A stretch of 10,445 bases of DNA from Larix sibirica. Lineage: Eukaryota; Streptophyta; Pinopsida; Pinales; Pinaceae. The notes under the pieces are model-generated. The model saw nothing but the letters and a program-made list of their open reading frames with translations, did no database searches and was not told where the DNA came from. The stretch covers positions 9,497 through 19,941 of the forward strand of contig NWUY0300033022.1 of the NCBI GenBank assembly GCA_004151065.3, read 5' to 3'. The position numbers and the translations under genes are program-made. Of this stretch, positions 1 through 7,384 are shown piece by piece (the stretch's first letter is position 1; each line of letters starts with the position of its first letter).

Positions 1-803
1 TTGTCGATAGAGATACTTGAAATTGAAATTCCAATATGGGAAAATGGAATTCCAGTTATAAAGAAAAATCTGCCATACATACTTTCAAAGTGTCACTCTC
101 AATATCGTATTTCAATGCTCACTAATCAATCCCTTTCTATGGTTACCGACATTTGCGTGAACATAAATTCCACCTAATTACTCTTATTTAATTAATTAAA
201 TAACAATAAAATGCTAATAATGTCAAGGTTATGAGATATGAAGAATCGAAAGGAAGATTTATCTCTCAACGTCTAAAGATTCATTAGTGTCATTTGATAA
301 TTTTAAAAAACATAATCATGTTTTCGTATTAAATCGTTAATTATTGATATTATCTTTTTGAATATTTTGACACTAATCATTTCTCTCAGGATAAAACTTG
401 AATATATATTATAATTTTGGTGTTAAAAAGGAAATATACACAAATTCGTAAAAGATACTTATTTGTGGTAACTGACCAAGGAGGTTCCGTGGTGACAGAC
501 CTGTCGATTGGACGGAAACTGTAGCCGGCGAACGCATTTAAACTGCGGAACTTTTTTTGCAGTTGTTTGGAATTTGCTAATATAAGAAGTGAGAATATAT
601 ATGAGATATCTTTTACTTAAATATATATTAAACCAAACATCATTTTAATTATATTTAAAAAAGGCGAATTTGATATGTATATCTTCAATTATATATAGTT
701 TATTTGTATATATAATAAAAAATGAAGAATCAAATTTCATAGCTACATCTTTTAATTATACATTATTTCATAAAAAATGGAGAACAAAGTAAGGATGGTT
801 GTG

Positions 804-822
804 ATATATATATATATATATT
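804..822. repeat. (TA)n microsatellite
   Basis: An uninterrupted alternating TA tract of roughly 19 bases lies inside AT-rich spacer. No function is implied. Confidence 0.8.
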
Positions 823-906
823 AAAGAGGTTGTGAGCACCAAAGATGTATCCACACATAAAAAGCATAAGGAGCCTTGCACTTCCCATCCAATCTTATAT
901 GTCATT

Positions 907-971
907 AAAAATAAAAATAACATGGCAGATATTTTCATAAAAAATAAAAATAACATGGCAGATATTTTCAT
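907..971 (+). repeat. 33-bp tandem duplication
   Basis: Two adjacent, almost identical copies of a 32-33 bp unit lie at 907-938 and 940-971. Each contains the core ATAACATGGCAGATATTTTC. Read on the plus strand each copy gives the peptide NNMADIF. This resembles the short motif near the end of Copia-type RNase H domains (consensus around ADIFTK), but nothing else of a Copia polyprotein is visible, so the resemblance may be chance. Confidence 0.75.
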
Positions 972-1156
972 ATAGCCAATTGCAGCTTTTAGCTTTCCAA
1001 CCGTTCAATTTAATTGTACTTTCTCTTGGAATAACCACGAAATGCCAAAATAAAATACTTTAAAGTCCAAGATGCAATGTAGGTGGGCTTGTCATTTTCA
1101 ATGGTGGCTTCCCTATTTCCCGGTCCAGCCATTTACTTTGTATATTATATGTGGAG

Positions 1157-1264
1157 GGATACCAAGACCTGAATATTTGTTTGCAATGTAAAAAAGACGT
1201 AGAAGATGTACAACATCTCTTTATTATATGTGAGTTTTTTCGGAAGGTTTGGGTTGAGCTAGAT
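1157..1264 (+). pseudogene. LINE ORF2 zinc-binding (zf-RVT-like) module, remnant
   Basis: Read on the plus strand this gives GYQDLNICLQCKKDVEDVQ followed by HLFIICEFFRKVWVEL and then a stop at 1265-1267. The spacing of CxxC, then HLF, then C and a final VW matches the zinc-binding domain that follows the reverse transcriptase in plant LINE ORF2 proteins. The reverse transcriptase itself is absent because the insertion is 5'-truncated here. The frame differs from that of the downstream RNase H, so at least one frameshift lies between about 1264 and 1282. It has no function of its own and serves to identify the element. Confidence 0.75.
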
Positions 1265-1509
1265 TGAATTTCAATGGAGAATGGAATGGTTTTTCTTTTA
1301 GCAAATGCATTTTGGATTGGTTTAGTAGGAACACTAGGTATAAATTTCTACCTTTGCATTTGATTGAAGTCATCTAGAGGTGTCAAAACAAATTGATATC
1401 CGAAGATATCTCTCCATCCATTTTTGGATCTTGCAGGATGATGATTAAGGCCATGAATGAGTATCTGTGGCCTTCAAACAAGTAGAAAACAAGAAATATT
1501 TGCTATCCC

Positions 1510-1980
1510 TTGAAGAGAGACGAAATACCCTTGGGTTTATTTGATGGGGCAGCAAAATACAAAATCTGTGGGGCAGGTATGGTACTACATTTGAGTAACA
1601 ATCATAAGTTCTGCCTGAAAATGGGTATCAGGGTTGGAAGTAACACAAAAGCAGAGTTGTTGGCACTTCATGGTCTCCTTTGGTTTGCTCGGTGGAAAGG
1701 ATATACCATTCTAGATATCTATGGTGACTCTCAAGACATAATACAAGGGGATGAACGCAAATTAGTTATCACCTCATTATCATTGTCCACTTGGATAATG
1801 AATGTTAAATCCCCGATTAGCTCCTTCAAGCAATTAAAGTTTCAGCATATCTTTAGGGAGGCTAACAAGGAAGCGCATCGGTTATCAAAGGAAGTGATGG
1901 GGCCATTGAATGGTCACATCTTTTTTGAAGAATTCTCACACGACTCACTCGTGGATTATGGATCAGTGTGGGCATTCTAG
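1510..1980 (+). pseudogene. LINE RNase H domain, inactive remnant
   Basis: An open frame of 156 residues encodes a plant LINE type RNase H, which in the intact element degrades the RNA strand of the RNA-DNA hybrid. Visible motifs are FDGA with the first catalytic Asp (D12), CGAGMVLHLS, NTKAELLAL with the catalytic Glu (E49), YGDSQDII with the second Asp (D73), and the C-terminal HIFREANKEAHRLSKE. In the last motif active enzymes have A-D-x-L; here the Asp is His (H123), so the fourth carboxylate is lost. The true domain frame extends upstream through LWPSNK and an in-frame TAG at 1483-1485. The apparent start is a TTG and is not a real initiation site. This is a dead fragment inside the truncated LINE and not a host gene. 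Confidence 0.85.
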
Positions 1981-2256
1981 TGGCTAGGGTATCCATTTTA
2001 GGGGTGGGGGTGGACTCACCCCTTTTTGTGTGTCTGTCGGCATCAAAGTTTTGACATTGTACAGTTTTGGTATTGTAGACTCTTGTGGTATCTACTTCCT
2101 TGTAATTATCTGTCATTTGGTTATACCGTGTCTCTGGATAATTTGATTATATTGAAGTTTGGAGACAGTTTTGATTGTTGGATTGTACTACATGTTGTAA
2201 CTTTGATTTTTCAATAGAAATATCAAATTGTGATTTTTTTCTCTTTGAAAAAAAAA
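1981..2256 (+). other. LINE 3' untranslated region and poly-A end
   Basis: After the RNase H stop comes about 270 bp without coding content. It includes a G/C-rich inverted pair near 1999-2021 (GGGGTGGG facing CTCACCCC), which could form a small hairpin. It ends in a T-rich stretch, CTCTTTG and nine A residues. The layout is that of a LINE 3' UTR. Short frames within it have no recognisable motif. Confidence 0.7.
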
Positions 2257-2328
2257 TATGTGGAAGGTAAATGAGACTATCTATGTCATGCCAAGTACAC
2301 AACAACCATTACATATTGATTTATATAT

Positions 2329-2452
2329 ATATGCATTGTAATATATTTCTTAATGATTAAGAAAATATAACAAAGTTATGGAAATCAAGATTATATTGAT
2401 GTATATGCATATGCATATAATATATTTCCTAATTATTAAGAAATTATAAACT
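2329..2452. repeat. Diverged local duplication with palindromes
   Basis: The segments 2329-2373 and 2409-2452 share ATATGCAT, then TAATATATTTC, then a TAAT/ATTAAGAA palindrome, about 80 bp apart. The first copy contains TTCTTAATGATTAAGAA, a near-perfect inverted repeat. The cause is unknown. Confidence 0.55.
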
Positions 2453-2519
2453 TAATAATTATAACAAAACGTTAATATATTTTTTCAAAAGATTAATTGT
2501 ACTAAGTTTTACCACATTT

Positions 2520-2674
2520 TTCACATTTTGATGTGGATATTTGAACATATTAATTATATACAAAATTTAATTATTATTAATTATTAAAAAAAATGTAAGT
2601 ATTATTAATTATATAAAAAATGTAATTATTAGTATTCACATTTTGATATGGATATTTGAACATATTAATTATAT
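2520..2674. repeat. 40-bp direct repeat, 115-bp spacing
   Basis: Segments 2520-2559 and 2635-2674 are identical apart from one G/A difference (GATGTGGATA versus GATATGGATA). The roughly 75 bp between them is AT-rich and itself contains TTATTAATTAT-like repeats. It is most simply a local tandem duplication of about 115 bp. Confidence 0.8.
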
Positions 2675-3973
2675 CAAAAGCATGTAATTAAAAGTAGTTG
2701 TTTTGAATTTCTCAAGCAAAGTTCATTATCAAGATTGACAATTTGGATTAATTTCATTTACTGATTTTCATTTATTTTTCATTTATTTTTCAATTGGATT
2801 TACTTCCAACCCACTCAAACTAGATTTATTATATTTCAAAATTTAATTTAAACAAGCTTGTGAAACTTGGGTTAATTTTGTTTTTGTCTATAGTGGTTAT
2901 ATTATGTGCAATCTAAATATATTATATTGCTCGAATGATAAAATAGTTATTAATTGTATTATAAATATGTATTACCAATATTGATCATGATTTAAGCTAT
3001 ATTTTGCTTTTATCAAAAAGCACGGGACTATATCACCAAAGGCTATATGTCATAACAATTTAGTGTAGTACCTAGTGCTAAGGTTATAGTGTTGGATATC
3101 AAATATCCTACTGATTGGATACTTTGCAACCCCTACCACATCTGTTGTCTCAAATTTATTCTCGCTTGCAAAGTTGGGCTCAAGAGAGAGCAACTAGGTT
3201 TTTCCTTCACTAGGTGTGATTAGGAATTATTATATTTTTTTTAAGCAAAATTTCATAAGGAAATCTAAGGTATGCTTCTTCACATTTATGGATGACATTC
3301 TTAGTAAACTCATTGGTGTAAACTAATGTGTCTTGCCCAAGAGTATTTGAATAGCCACAAAACTAGCCAAAATCATATTAAAGAAAATTCTCTCAATTTT
3401 ATATTTTTTTAATATGGCTCACTACAACATGTGGGATGAAATATTGCTTAAATTGCTACTAAAATAATATTTGTTTAGTTTTTTACTTAAAAAGACATAA
3501 ATTAATTACTCATAAGGTGGATTAAGGCCTCCTACATAAATCTTAACCACTCAAAATAATGTGTCTTGCTTAACCGAATTTGAACAACCTCCTACATAAC
3601 TCTTAATCACTAAATTTGAATAGCCACTAAAGTAACCAAAATCATATTAAAGAATCTTCTCTCAATTTTATATTTTTTAAAAATTGTTCACTACAACATG
3701 TGGTTAATACCTTTTACTTAACTCTTAACCACTCAAACTAATGTGTCTTGCCTAAGAGTTGAATAACAACTAAACTAGCCAAAAACGTATTCAAAAAAAT
3801 TATCTCAATTTTCTATTTTTTTAATATGGCTCACTACAATATGTGGGATGGATTGTTGCTTAATATGCTATTAAAATAATTTAGAAAATCAGAAGTATCT
3901 CTCTATTTTAACTAACTTTGAAAAAAACTAATATAGCCAAAATAAGAAGGAACTCTCATAAGCTTCATAATGA

Positions 3974-4234
3974 AACAGGGCCTTCCTAAAACATCGTGAA
4001 AGAAAAGGACGAACTTGCCATCTCTGTGAGACTAAGTCACTTTCTATTAGAGTGTTAGAGTGTCATGAGTACACCAACATTAAATCTCAGTTTCGCAATC
4101 TTTGTTATAATACTAGCCTCTCTAATAGTCTAACTGGTCAAAAATATGGTGACCTTGGTACCCTTCTTTCTAAGATTTTGAGCATACTAATAAAACTATA
4201 CAACAAACCAAGTAATTTATTTATTTTTCCTTAA
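3974..4234 (+). pseudogene. C-terminal zinc-binding remnant of a second LINE-like element
   Basis: An open frame that begins just after a stop (3971-3973) reads KHRERKGRTCHLCETKS, then LECHEYTNIKSQFRNLCYN, and then a segment containing GQKYGDLGTLLSKI, ending at TAA 4232-4234. The pattern RxCxLC, a short spacer, then LECHxYxxIRxxF is the cysteine/histidine motif found near the C terminus of many non-LTR retrotransposon ORF2 proteins. It differs from the zf-RVT module of the LINE at 1157, so a different family is likely. The motif is slightly degraded: the Glu-His pair that usually precedes LLEC is missing. The frame has no upstream reverse transcriptase here. It may also be part of a larger element cut by 5' truncation. 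Family assignment is by motif memory only. Confidence 0.5.
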
Positions 4235-4292
4235 GGTCGATAGACCAAAGTTGGTCTCGGAAGTTAACTACCATCATCAACATCAATATTAT
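4235..4292 (+). other. Possible 3' end of the second LINE-like element
   Basis: Directly after the stop comes a small inverted repeat (GACCAAAGTTGGTC, about 4246-4259). A short simple-sequence tail rich in ATCATCAAC (about 4271-4288) follows. The flanking array module then resumes with ACATAAATTAATTACT. Simple-repeat tails of this sort end several LINE families. The exact junction cannot be fixed by eye. Confidence 0.35.
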
Positions 4293-4997
4293 TTTACTTT
4301 TTTAACATAAATTAATTACTCGTAAGGTGGATTAAGACCTCTTATATAACTCTTAACCACTCAAAGTAACGTGTCTTAGATAATAAAATTTGAATAACCA
4401 CATAAACAAACTAGCCAAAATCATATTAATTATTTTTTTCTTAATTTATATTTTTAATATGACTCGCTATAACATGTGGGAAGAATTGTTTCTTAAATTG
4501 CTACTAAAATATTGTTTTTATAATTTGTGATTTAAAAAAAACATAAATTGTTTCCTCCTAAAGTGGATTAAGACCTCGTACATAACTCTCAAAAGCTCAA
4601 ACTAATGTGTTTCATATTAGCCAAAATCATATTCAAAAATATTCTCTCAATTTTATATTATTTTAATATGACTCAGCTCAAATTAATGTGTCTTGCCTAA
4701 CTAAATTTGAATAGCGTCCAAACTAGCCAAAGTCATATTCAAAAATATTCTCTCAATTTTAATGAAATATTACTTTTACTACTAAAATAATATTTCTTTT
4801 AATTTTAACTTTTAAAATCATAAAGGAAGATTAAAACCTCGTGCATAATTCTTATTCTTAACTTAGAAAACCTAAACAACCCGGGATAAAAATTATATTA
4901 AAAAATGATTTAATAATTTATTTTAGTATCCCTACTTTCCCGCTTGCCTTAAGTGCACTTTAACATAGAAAAACATGGCCCTTAACCAAAAAGGCTT

Positions 4998-5256
4998 GTG
5001 ATAAGTGGCACTCAAATCATCTCAGTAGTTTGGTGATTCATAATGGGAAATTTTTTGGCGAGGTACAGTCCCACTTTTTTTGATTATTTTTTTGGAATTT
5101 TGGGTCGTCTTCAACTGGGTGAAAATCCTTAAAAACACAGTTCTATAGCATAGTTCTGCAGTAAATAGAATGGAACTACGATTCCACCTATTTTTATAAC
5201 CAAATAAAAAAAAAATAACCAAAAAAGCGAGACGATTTGATTGCCAGTTATCCCAC
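4998..5256. mobile_element. MITE-like element 1 (259 bp) with terminal inverted repeats
   Basis: The left end GTGATAAGTGGCACTCAAAT and the right end at 5234-5256 (closing GCCAGTTATCCCAC) are inverted matches over about 21-23 bp, with a 2-base gap and two mismatches. The interior is non-coding and rich in A and T runs. The element is flanked by imperfect direct repeats, TTAACCAAAAAGGCT on the left and TTCAACCAAAAATGGCT on the right. Copy B has this flank only once (CCTTACCAAAACTGGCT at about 9699-9715), so B behaves as the empty site. The left copy ends one base before the element. The repeat length, about 15-17 bp, is unusual for common DNA transposon superfamilies, so the superfamily is left open. 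Confidence 0.65.
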
Positions 5257-5505
5257 TTCAACCAAAAATGGCTAAATCTTAATAATACGACTGAAAGTCA
5301 CGTGGAACGGTTTAAAGGGAACATATCTTCAGGATTGCTCAGAAAAGTCAAGTTGCAAAGCAAAGGATTGTCAGAAAAAAAATGGTAAACCGTAAATGCA
5401 CGAGCGAAGCCACCACATTCAGAGCATAAATTGCACAAAGCTTGAAGCGTTTGAAAGTCCTAGAATCATGTCACATTCAACCAGTACAACAACTACTCTT
5501 CAATT

Positions 5506-5568
5506 AAAGATTTGCATTTTCATTTTACAATTTACATAAAAAGATTTGCATTTTCATTTTACAATTTA
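5506..5568. repeat. Tandem duplication, 34-bp period
   Basis: AAAGATTTGCATTTTCATTT and the following ACAATTTA occur at 5506-5534 and again at 5540-5568. Copy B of the larger block has this unit only once (near 9936), so the duplication arose in copy A after the two blocks separated. Confidence 0.8.
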
Positions 5569-5838
5569 TTTTTTCAAAGTTATGTAAGTAATGCATTTCA
5601 TTTTACAAATTTTTAATCAAAATTTGGCAAAAATTAATGAAATTACAGTTTTAGATTATTAGAATTACATAATAAATAGAATGAATGTCTAGAGGTAATC
5701 CAAATTCCAGAATATTGTATCCATTTTTAGAATCAAAATTACAATTTAAATTAATTGGACTTTCAACACAAATATAATTCCAAAAAATGAAAAAAATACA
5801 AATCCTATATGGTTTAGCTTATTCCATTTGGGTGCAAA

Positions 5839-6607
5839 TTATTCAAACAAATGTGAACTTATTGGGTCCTCCTCCATCAACACCATATCTTCATCCTCCA
5901 TTGCCACTGGCTCTTCATTCTCAGTAGATTCATCACAGCTCTTCTGATTAAACGACAACTGATCTGTACCCAAGGAACAACTGCAAGGCTATTATCTATA
6001 CAGGTTTAATGTCTAACGTCCTTCTACTTACAAAGATTGATGCAGAATCCGAGGGCCTCGCAAAACGGAATAGATCGGGCAAATTGGCCTGTATCTGCCA
6101 GGCTGCTTGCAACAGAACAGGATGTAATCAGATTTCTTTTTAATTACTACAATTTAAACCATATTTATAATAAGGTGTCCTGTAACCTTTAGACTTTTGT
6201 AAATAGGAGGTATACACAAAACTAAACCTGTAAAAGCCCATGCTATTAACAGACACAATGACAAATCGAACAGAGAAAGAATAAAAGGAATATGCAATAG
6301 CAGTGGGGGAAGATCAGTACCCTTGTGATTCAATAAACAGTTTGTGTTAAATTTCATCGGAAGATCTGGTGATCCTGCCGCTGGACCACCTGGAAATACT
6401 GGTGGGATTTACTGGCTTGTAAAGCACGAGTGTTTTTTCATCATTGGGAACTGCAGGCGTTGGCTGTGTAGCCATTAACAAAGGCTCCGTTGGATGCTGC
6501 AATTCTGGCATTTGGACTGGCTGTGATAATTCTGGTATTTCAACTGGAAAATCTCCCTGCATCTCTACACATTGTTGATCCCCACAGAAGGTTGGCGAAT
6601 CTGGATT
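5839..6607 (-). pseudogene. Frame-disrupted gene of an uncharacterised plant family
   Basis: Two exons can be proposed. The upstream exon (6607-6321) starts after the acceptor ATATAACAG and reads NPDSPTFCGDQQCVE, then QPTPAVPNDEKTLVLYKPVN. It shifts one base near 6395 and continues as PVFPGGPAAGSPDLPMKF to a GTAC donor. The intron is 6320-6106 (GT...AG). The downstream exon (6105-5839) reads AWQIQANLPDLFRFARPS. It needs a further shift before DNSLAVVPWVQ and another before the acidic tail ESTENEEPVAMEDEDMVLME, ending in HLFE and a stop at 5841-5839. Each segment looks coding (Pro-rich, then a helix, then acidic), and LVLYKP with LAVVPWV resembles small plant proteins of unknown function. At least three frame changes and no identified start codon argue for a pseudogene, though sequence errors could mimic this. 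It lies downstream of the MYB exons on the same strand. Confidence 0.5.
6106..6320 (-). other. Proposed intron of the pseudogene
   Basis: Read on the minus strand, this segment starts GTACTG and ends TGTTGCAAG, 215 nt long. Joining its borders keeps the frame from CLLNHK into AAWQIQANL, which supports the boundaries. The donor is weak beyond GT, so the exact donor base is uncertain. Confidence 0.4.
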
Positions 6608-6764
6608 CTGTTATATAATACATATCCCGTGTCAGAAGGATCTCCCAACTGCATGACCCCAAAAGCATAAATATTTCTATCTCAACGTTATTACCAGAAA
6701 AGACAATGACTTGGAATCCAATTTCAATGGCTGGAAAAGGTTCAGTAAATTTCACCCAAAGTTA

Positions 6765-6833
6765 ACAAATCATGTCAATCAAATTTACCCCAAATAGAGC
6801 AAATCAATGTCAATCAAATTTACCAAATAGAGC
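6765..6833. repeat. Tandem duplication of about 35 bp
   Basis: The unit ATGTCAATCAAATTTACC, extended to CAAATAGAGC, occurs twice in a row (6765-6800 and 6801-6833), with a small length difference in the C run. It lies in non-coding sequence. Confidence 0.75.
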
Positions 6834-7130
6834 AAGTTCTTTAGATTTCTAAAATTGCCCGCAGCTAATGGGAAGCTTCCCTTTGCTGGCATATATTTTT
6901 AACAATGCTGGCTCGTAACTAGACCCACTTACCCATCTGATCTATCACGCAAAGCTTAAAATAAATAATATGGTAAGAAAAACACCCACTGCAGATCTAA
7001 TCACAATCCAGCACATATCGCAACAATTTCACAATTTCAGACCACGGTCATTCTAATGGGATGAATAATCTAAATCCTTACTTTTCAGAAGCAAAACCAA
7101 AACAAAAAGCACTATTTATTCGGTTTTTCT

Positions 7131-7141
7131 CCATTTTTATA
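7131..7141 (-). promoter_or_regulatory. TATA-like element, minus strand
   Basis: On the minus strand the sequence reads TATAAAAATGG. It lies about 520 bp upstream of the first recognisable exon of the pseudogene and could be a relic of its promoter. Such motifs are frequent by chance in AT-rich DNA. Confidence 0.2.
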
Positions 7142-7384
7142 CTTTATCCAACCCCCCGGAACAACCAGAAGGCGCTGTCGTCCGTTCAAGTTGGTAATGC
7201 GTGCAAAATTCGATCTCATAATTAAAGCCCTCTTCTGAAACCCTACAGATTGAAAGAAGCCAACATCCAAAGCCACTTACCAGGCGCACTCTTTTNAGGT
7301 TTTATGTTCTAATCAATAACTAGAAAAGCATTTTGCAGATTCATGCATGCTGCTTATTTTTAAGGCTGGTTGATTGTAGAATAC

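Larger units (their letters stand above)
1..1146. other. AT-rich intergenic spacer
   Basis: No convincing gene is visible on either strand. The stretch is mostly AT-rich, with a (TA)n run at about 804-822 and a 33-bp duplication at 907-971, listed separately. A short tract at about 475-550 is clearly richer in G and C than its surroundings and could be the remnant of an unrelated insertion. An open frame runs from base 1 to a stop at 175-177 but has no recognisable motif. Confidence 0.6.
1147..2256 (+). mobile_element. 5'-truncated LINE (non-LTR retrotransposon) 3' end
   Basis: This is the terminal part of a plant LINE ORF2 with its 3' UTR. In order it holds a zinc-binding module (about 1157-1264), a linker typical of plant LINEs (about 1267-1500), an RNase H domain (1510-1980), a roughly 270-bp 3' UTR, and a short A-run (2248-2256) after a T-rich stretch. 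The sequence ATATGTGGAGG at 1147-1157 recurs as ATATGTGGAAGG at 2256-2267, immediately after the poly-A. This is a good candidate target-site duplication with one base inserted. It places the 5' truncation right at the zinc module, as expected from aborted reverse transcription. The coding part is dead: the zinc module is in a different frame from the linker and RNase H, and in-frame stops lie at about 1375-1377 and 1483-1485. Confidence 0.85.
2268..3290. other. AT-rich spacer, no gene seen
   Basis: This is strongly AT-rich sequence. It holds a diverged duplication of roughly 44 bp (2329-2373 and 2409-2452), each copy with a small TTAAT-type palindrome, and a cleaner 40-bp duplication (2520-2559 and 2635-2674). 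Bases 2980-3230 are less AT-rich and may be a decayed transposon, but I recognise no protein motif there on either strand. Confidence 0.6.
3290..4860. repeat. Irregular degenerate tandem repeat array
   Basis: The stretch is built from repeated modules in one orientation. One module carries ACTAGCCAAAATCATATT followed by CTCTCAATTTTATATTTT and ACTACAACATGTGG (copies begin near 3390, 3659, 3801, 4438, 4643 and 4750; the last three are partial). A second carries AAGGTGGATTAAG then CCTCxTACATAACTCTTAA (near 3514, 4324, 4561 and 4822). A third carries CTCAAACTAATGTGTCTTGC. Spacings run from about 110 to 270 bp because copies have lost different parts. No coding potential is visible in the array itself. 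A LINE-like fragment near 3935-4290 interrupts it. Confidence 0.75.
4941..5864. repeat. Direct repeat block, copy A
   Basis: This block recurs in the same orientation as copy B (about 9124-10268). The best conserved part is 5266-5520 against 9708-9950, where differences are few. The match then continues, more diverged, to the shared ATGTGAACTTATTG at 5851-5864 and 10255-10268. At the left end TTAAGTGCACTTTAACATAG and the bases up to AACATG (4949-4977) are identical to 9313-9341. Copy A contains a MITE (4998-5256) that B lacks, a 10-base stretch near 5447 that B lacks, and a local tandem duplication at 5506-5568. Its right end overlaps the last codons of the minus-strand pseudogene. LTR hallmarks (TG...CA ends, primer binding site) are not seen, so a segmental duplication or dispersed repeat is more likely. 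Confidence 0.85.
6608..7384. other. Spacer between MYB exon 2 and the pseudogene
   Basis: Nearly 780 bp without a supportable exon. By position it should hold the 5' end of the pseudogene and either MYB intron 2 or MYB exon 3, but none of these is identifiable. I looked on the minus strand for the R3 third-helix region (LPGRTDN and KNYWN codons) and did not find it. It contains a 33-36 bp tandem duplication (6765-6833), a TATA-like site (7131-7141) and the ambiguous base at 7296. Minus-strand open frames here match nothing I know. Confidence 0.5.

Noticed and set aside
1-177. Open frame on the plus strand from base 1, containing IEIPIWENGIPVIKKNLPYI
   Set aside because: It is 58 codons with no start codon, no splice signal that I trust and no recognised motif. 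It is plausible by chance at a window edge.
768-971. Minus-strand open frame of 67 codons with a repeated MKISAMLFLF
   Set aside because: The repetition simply reflects the 33-bp tandem duplication. There is no domain, and the composition is that of AT-rich spacer.
2026-2217. Plus-strand 63-codon frame after the RNase H
   Set aside because: It lies inside the LINE 3' UTR and has no recognisable motif.
2980-3230. Possible transposon protein fragment (less AT-rich stretch with LDIKYPTDWILCNPY)
   Set aside because: There are several stops, and no motif could be matched to a known polyprotein.
5022-5261. Minus-strand 79-codon frame
   Set aside because: It falls almost entirely inside the MITE with inverted ends. 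Its composition follows A and T runs and it has no motif.
6350-6607. Splicing of MYB exon 2 directly to the pseudogene exon
   Set aside because: The phases do not match. The resulting frame stops after about 13 residues.
6540-6755. Alternative MYB exon 3, from the acceptor GGTCATGCAG, giving SWEILLTRDMYYITESRF
   Set aside because: The frame would splice in phase and even gives a Trp near the expected place. However, it lacks LPGRTDN and KNYWN, ends after about 38 residues and does not resemble R3.
7112-7219. Minus-strand 35-codon frame starting MRSNFARITNLNGRQ
   Set aside because: It is short, contains the TATA-like motif inside it, and has no recognised homologue or splice context.
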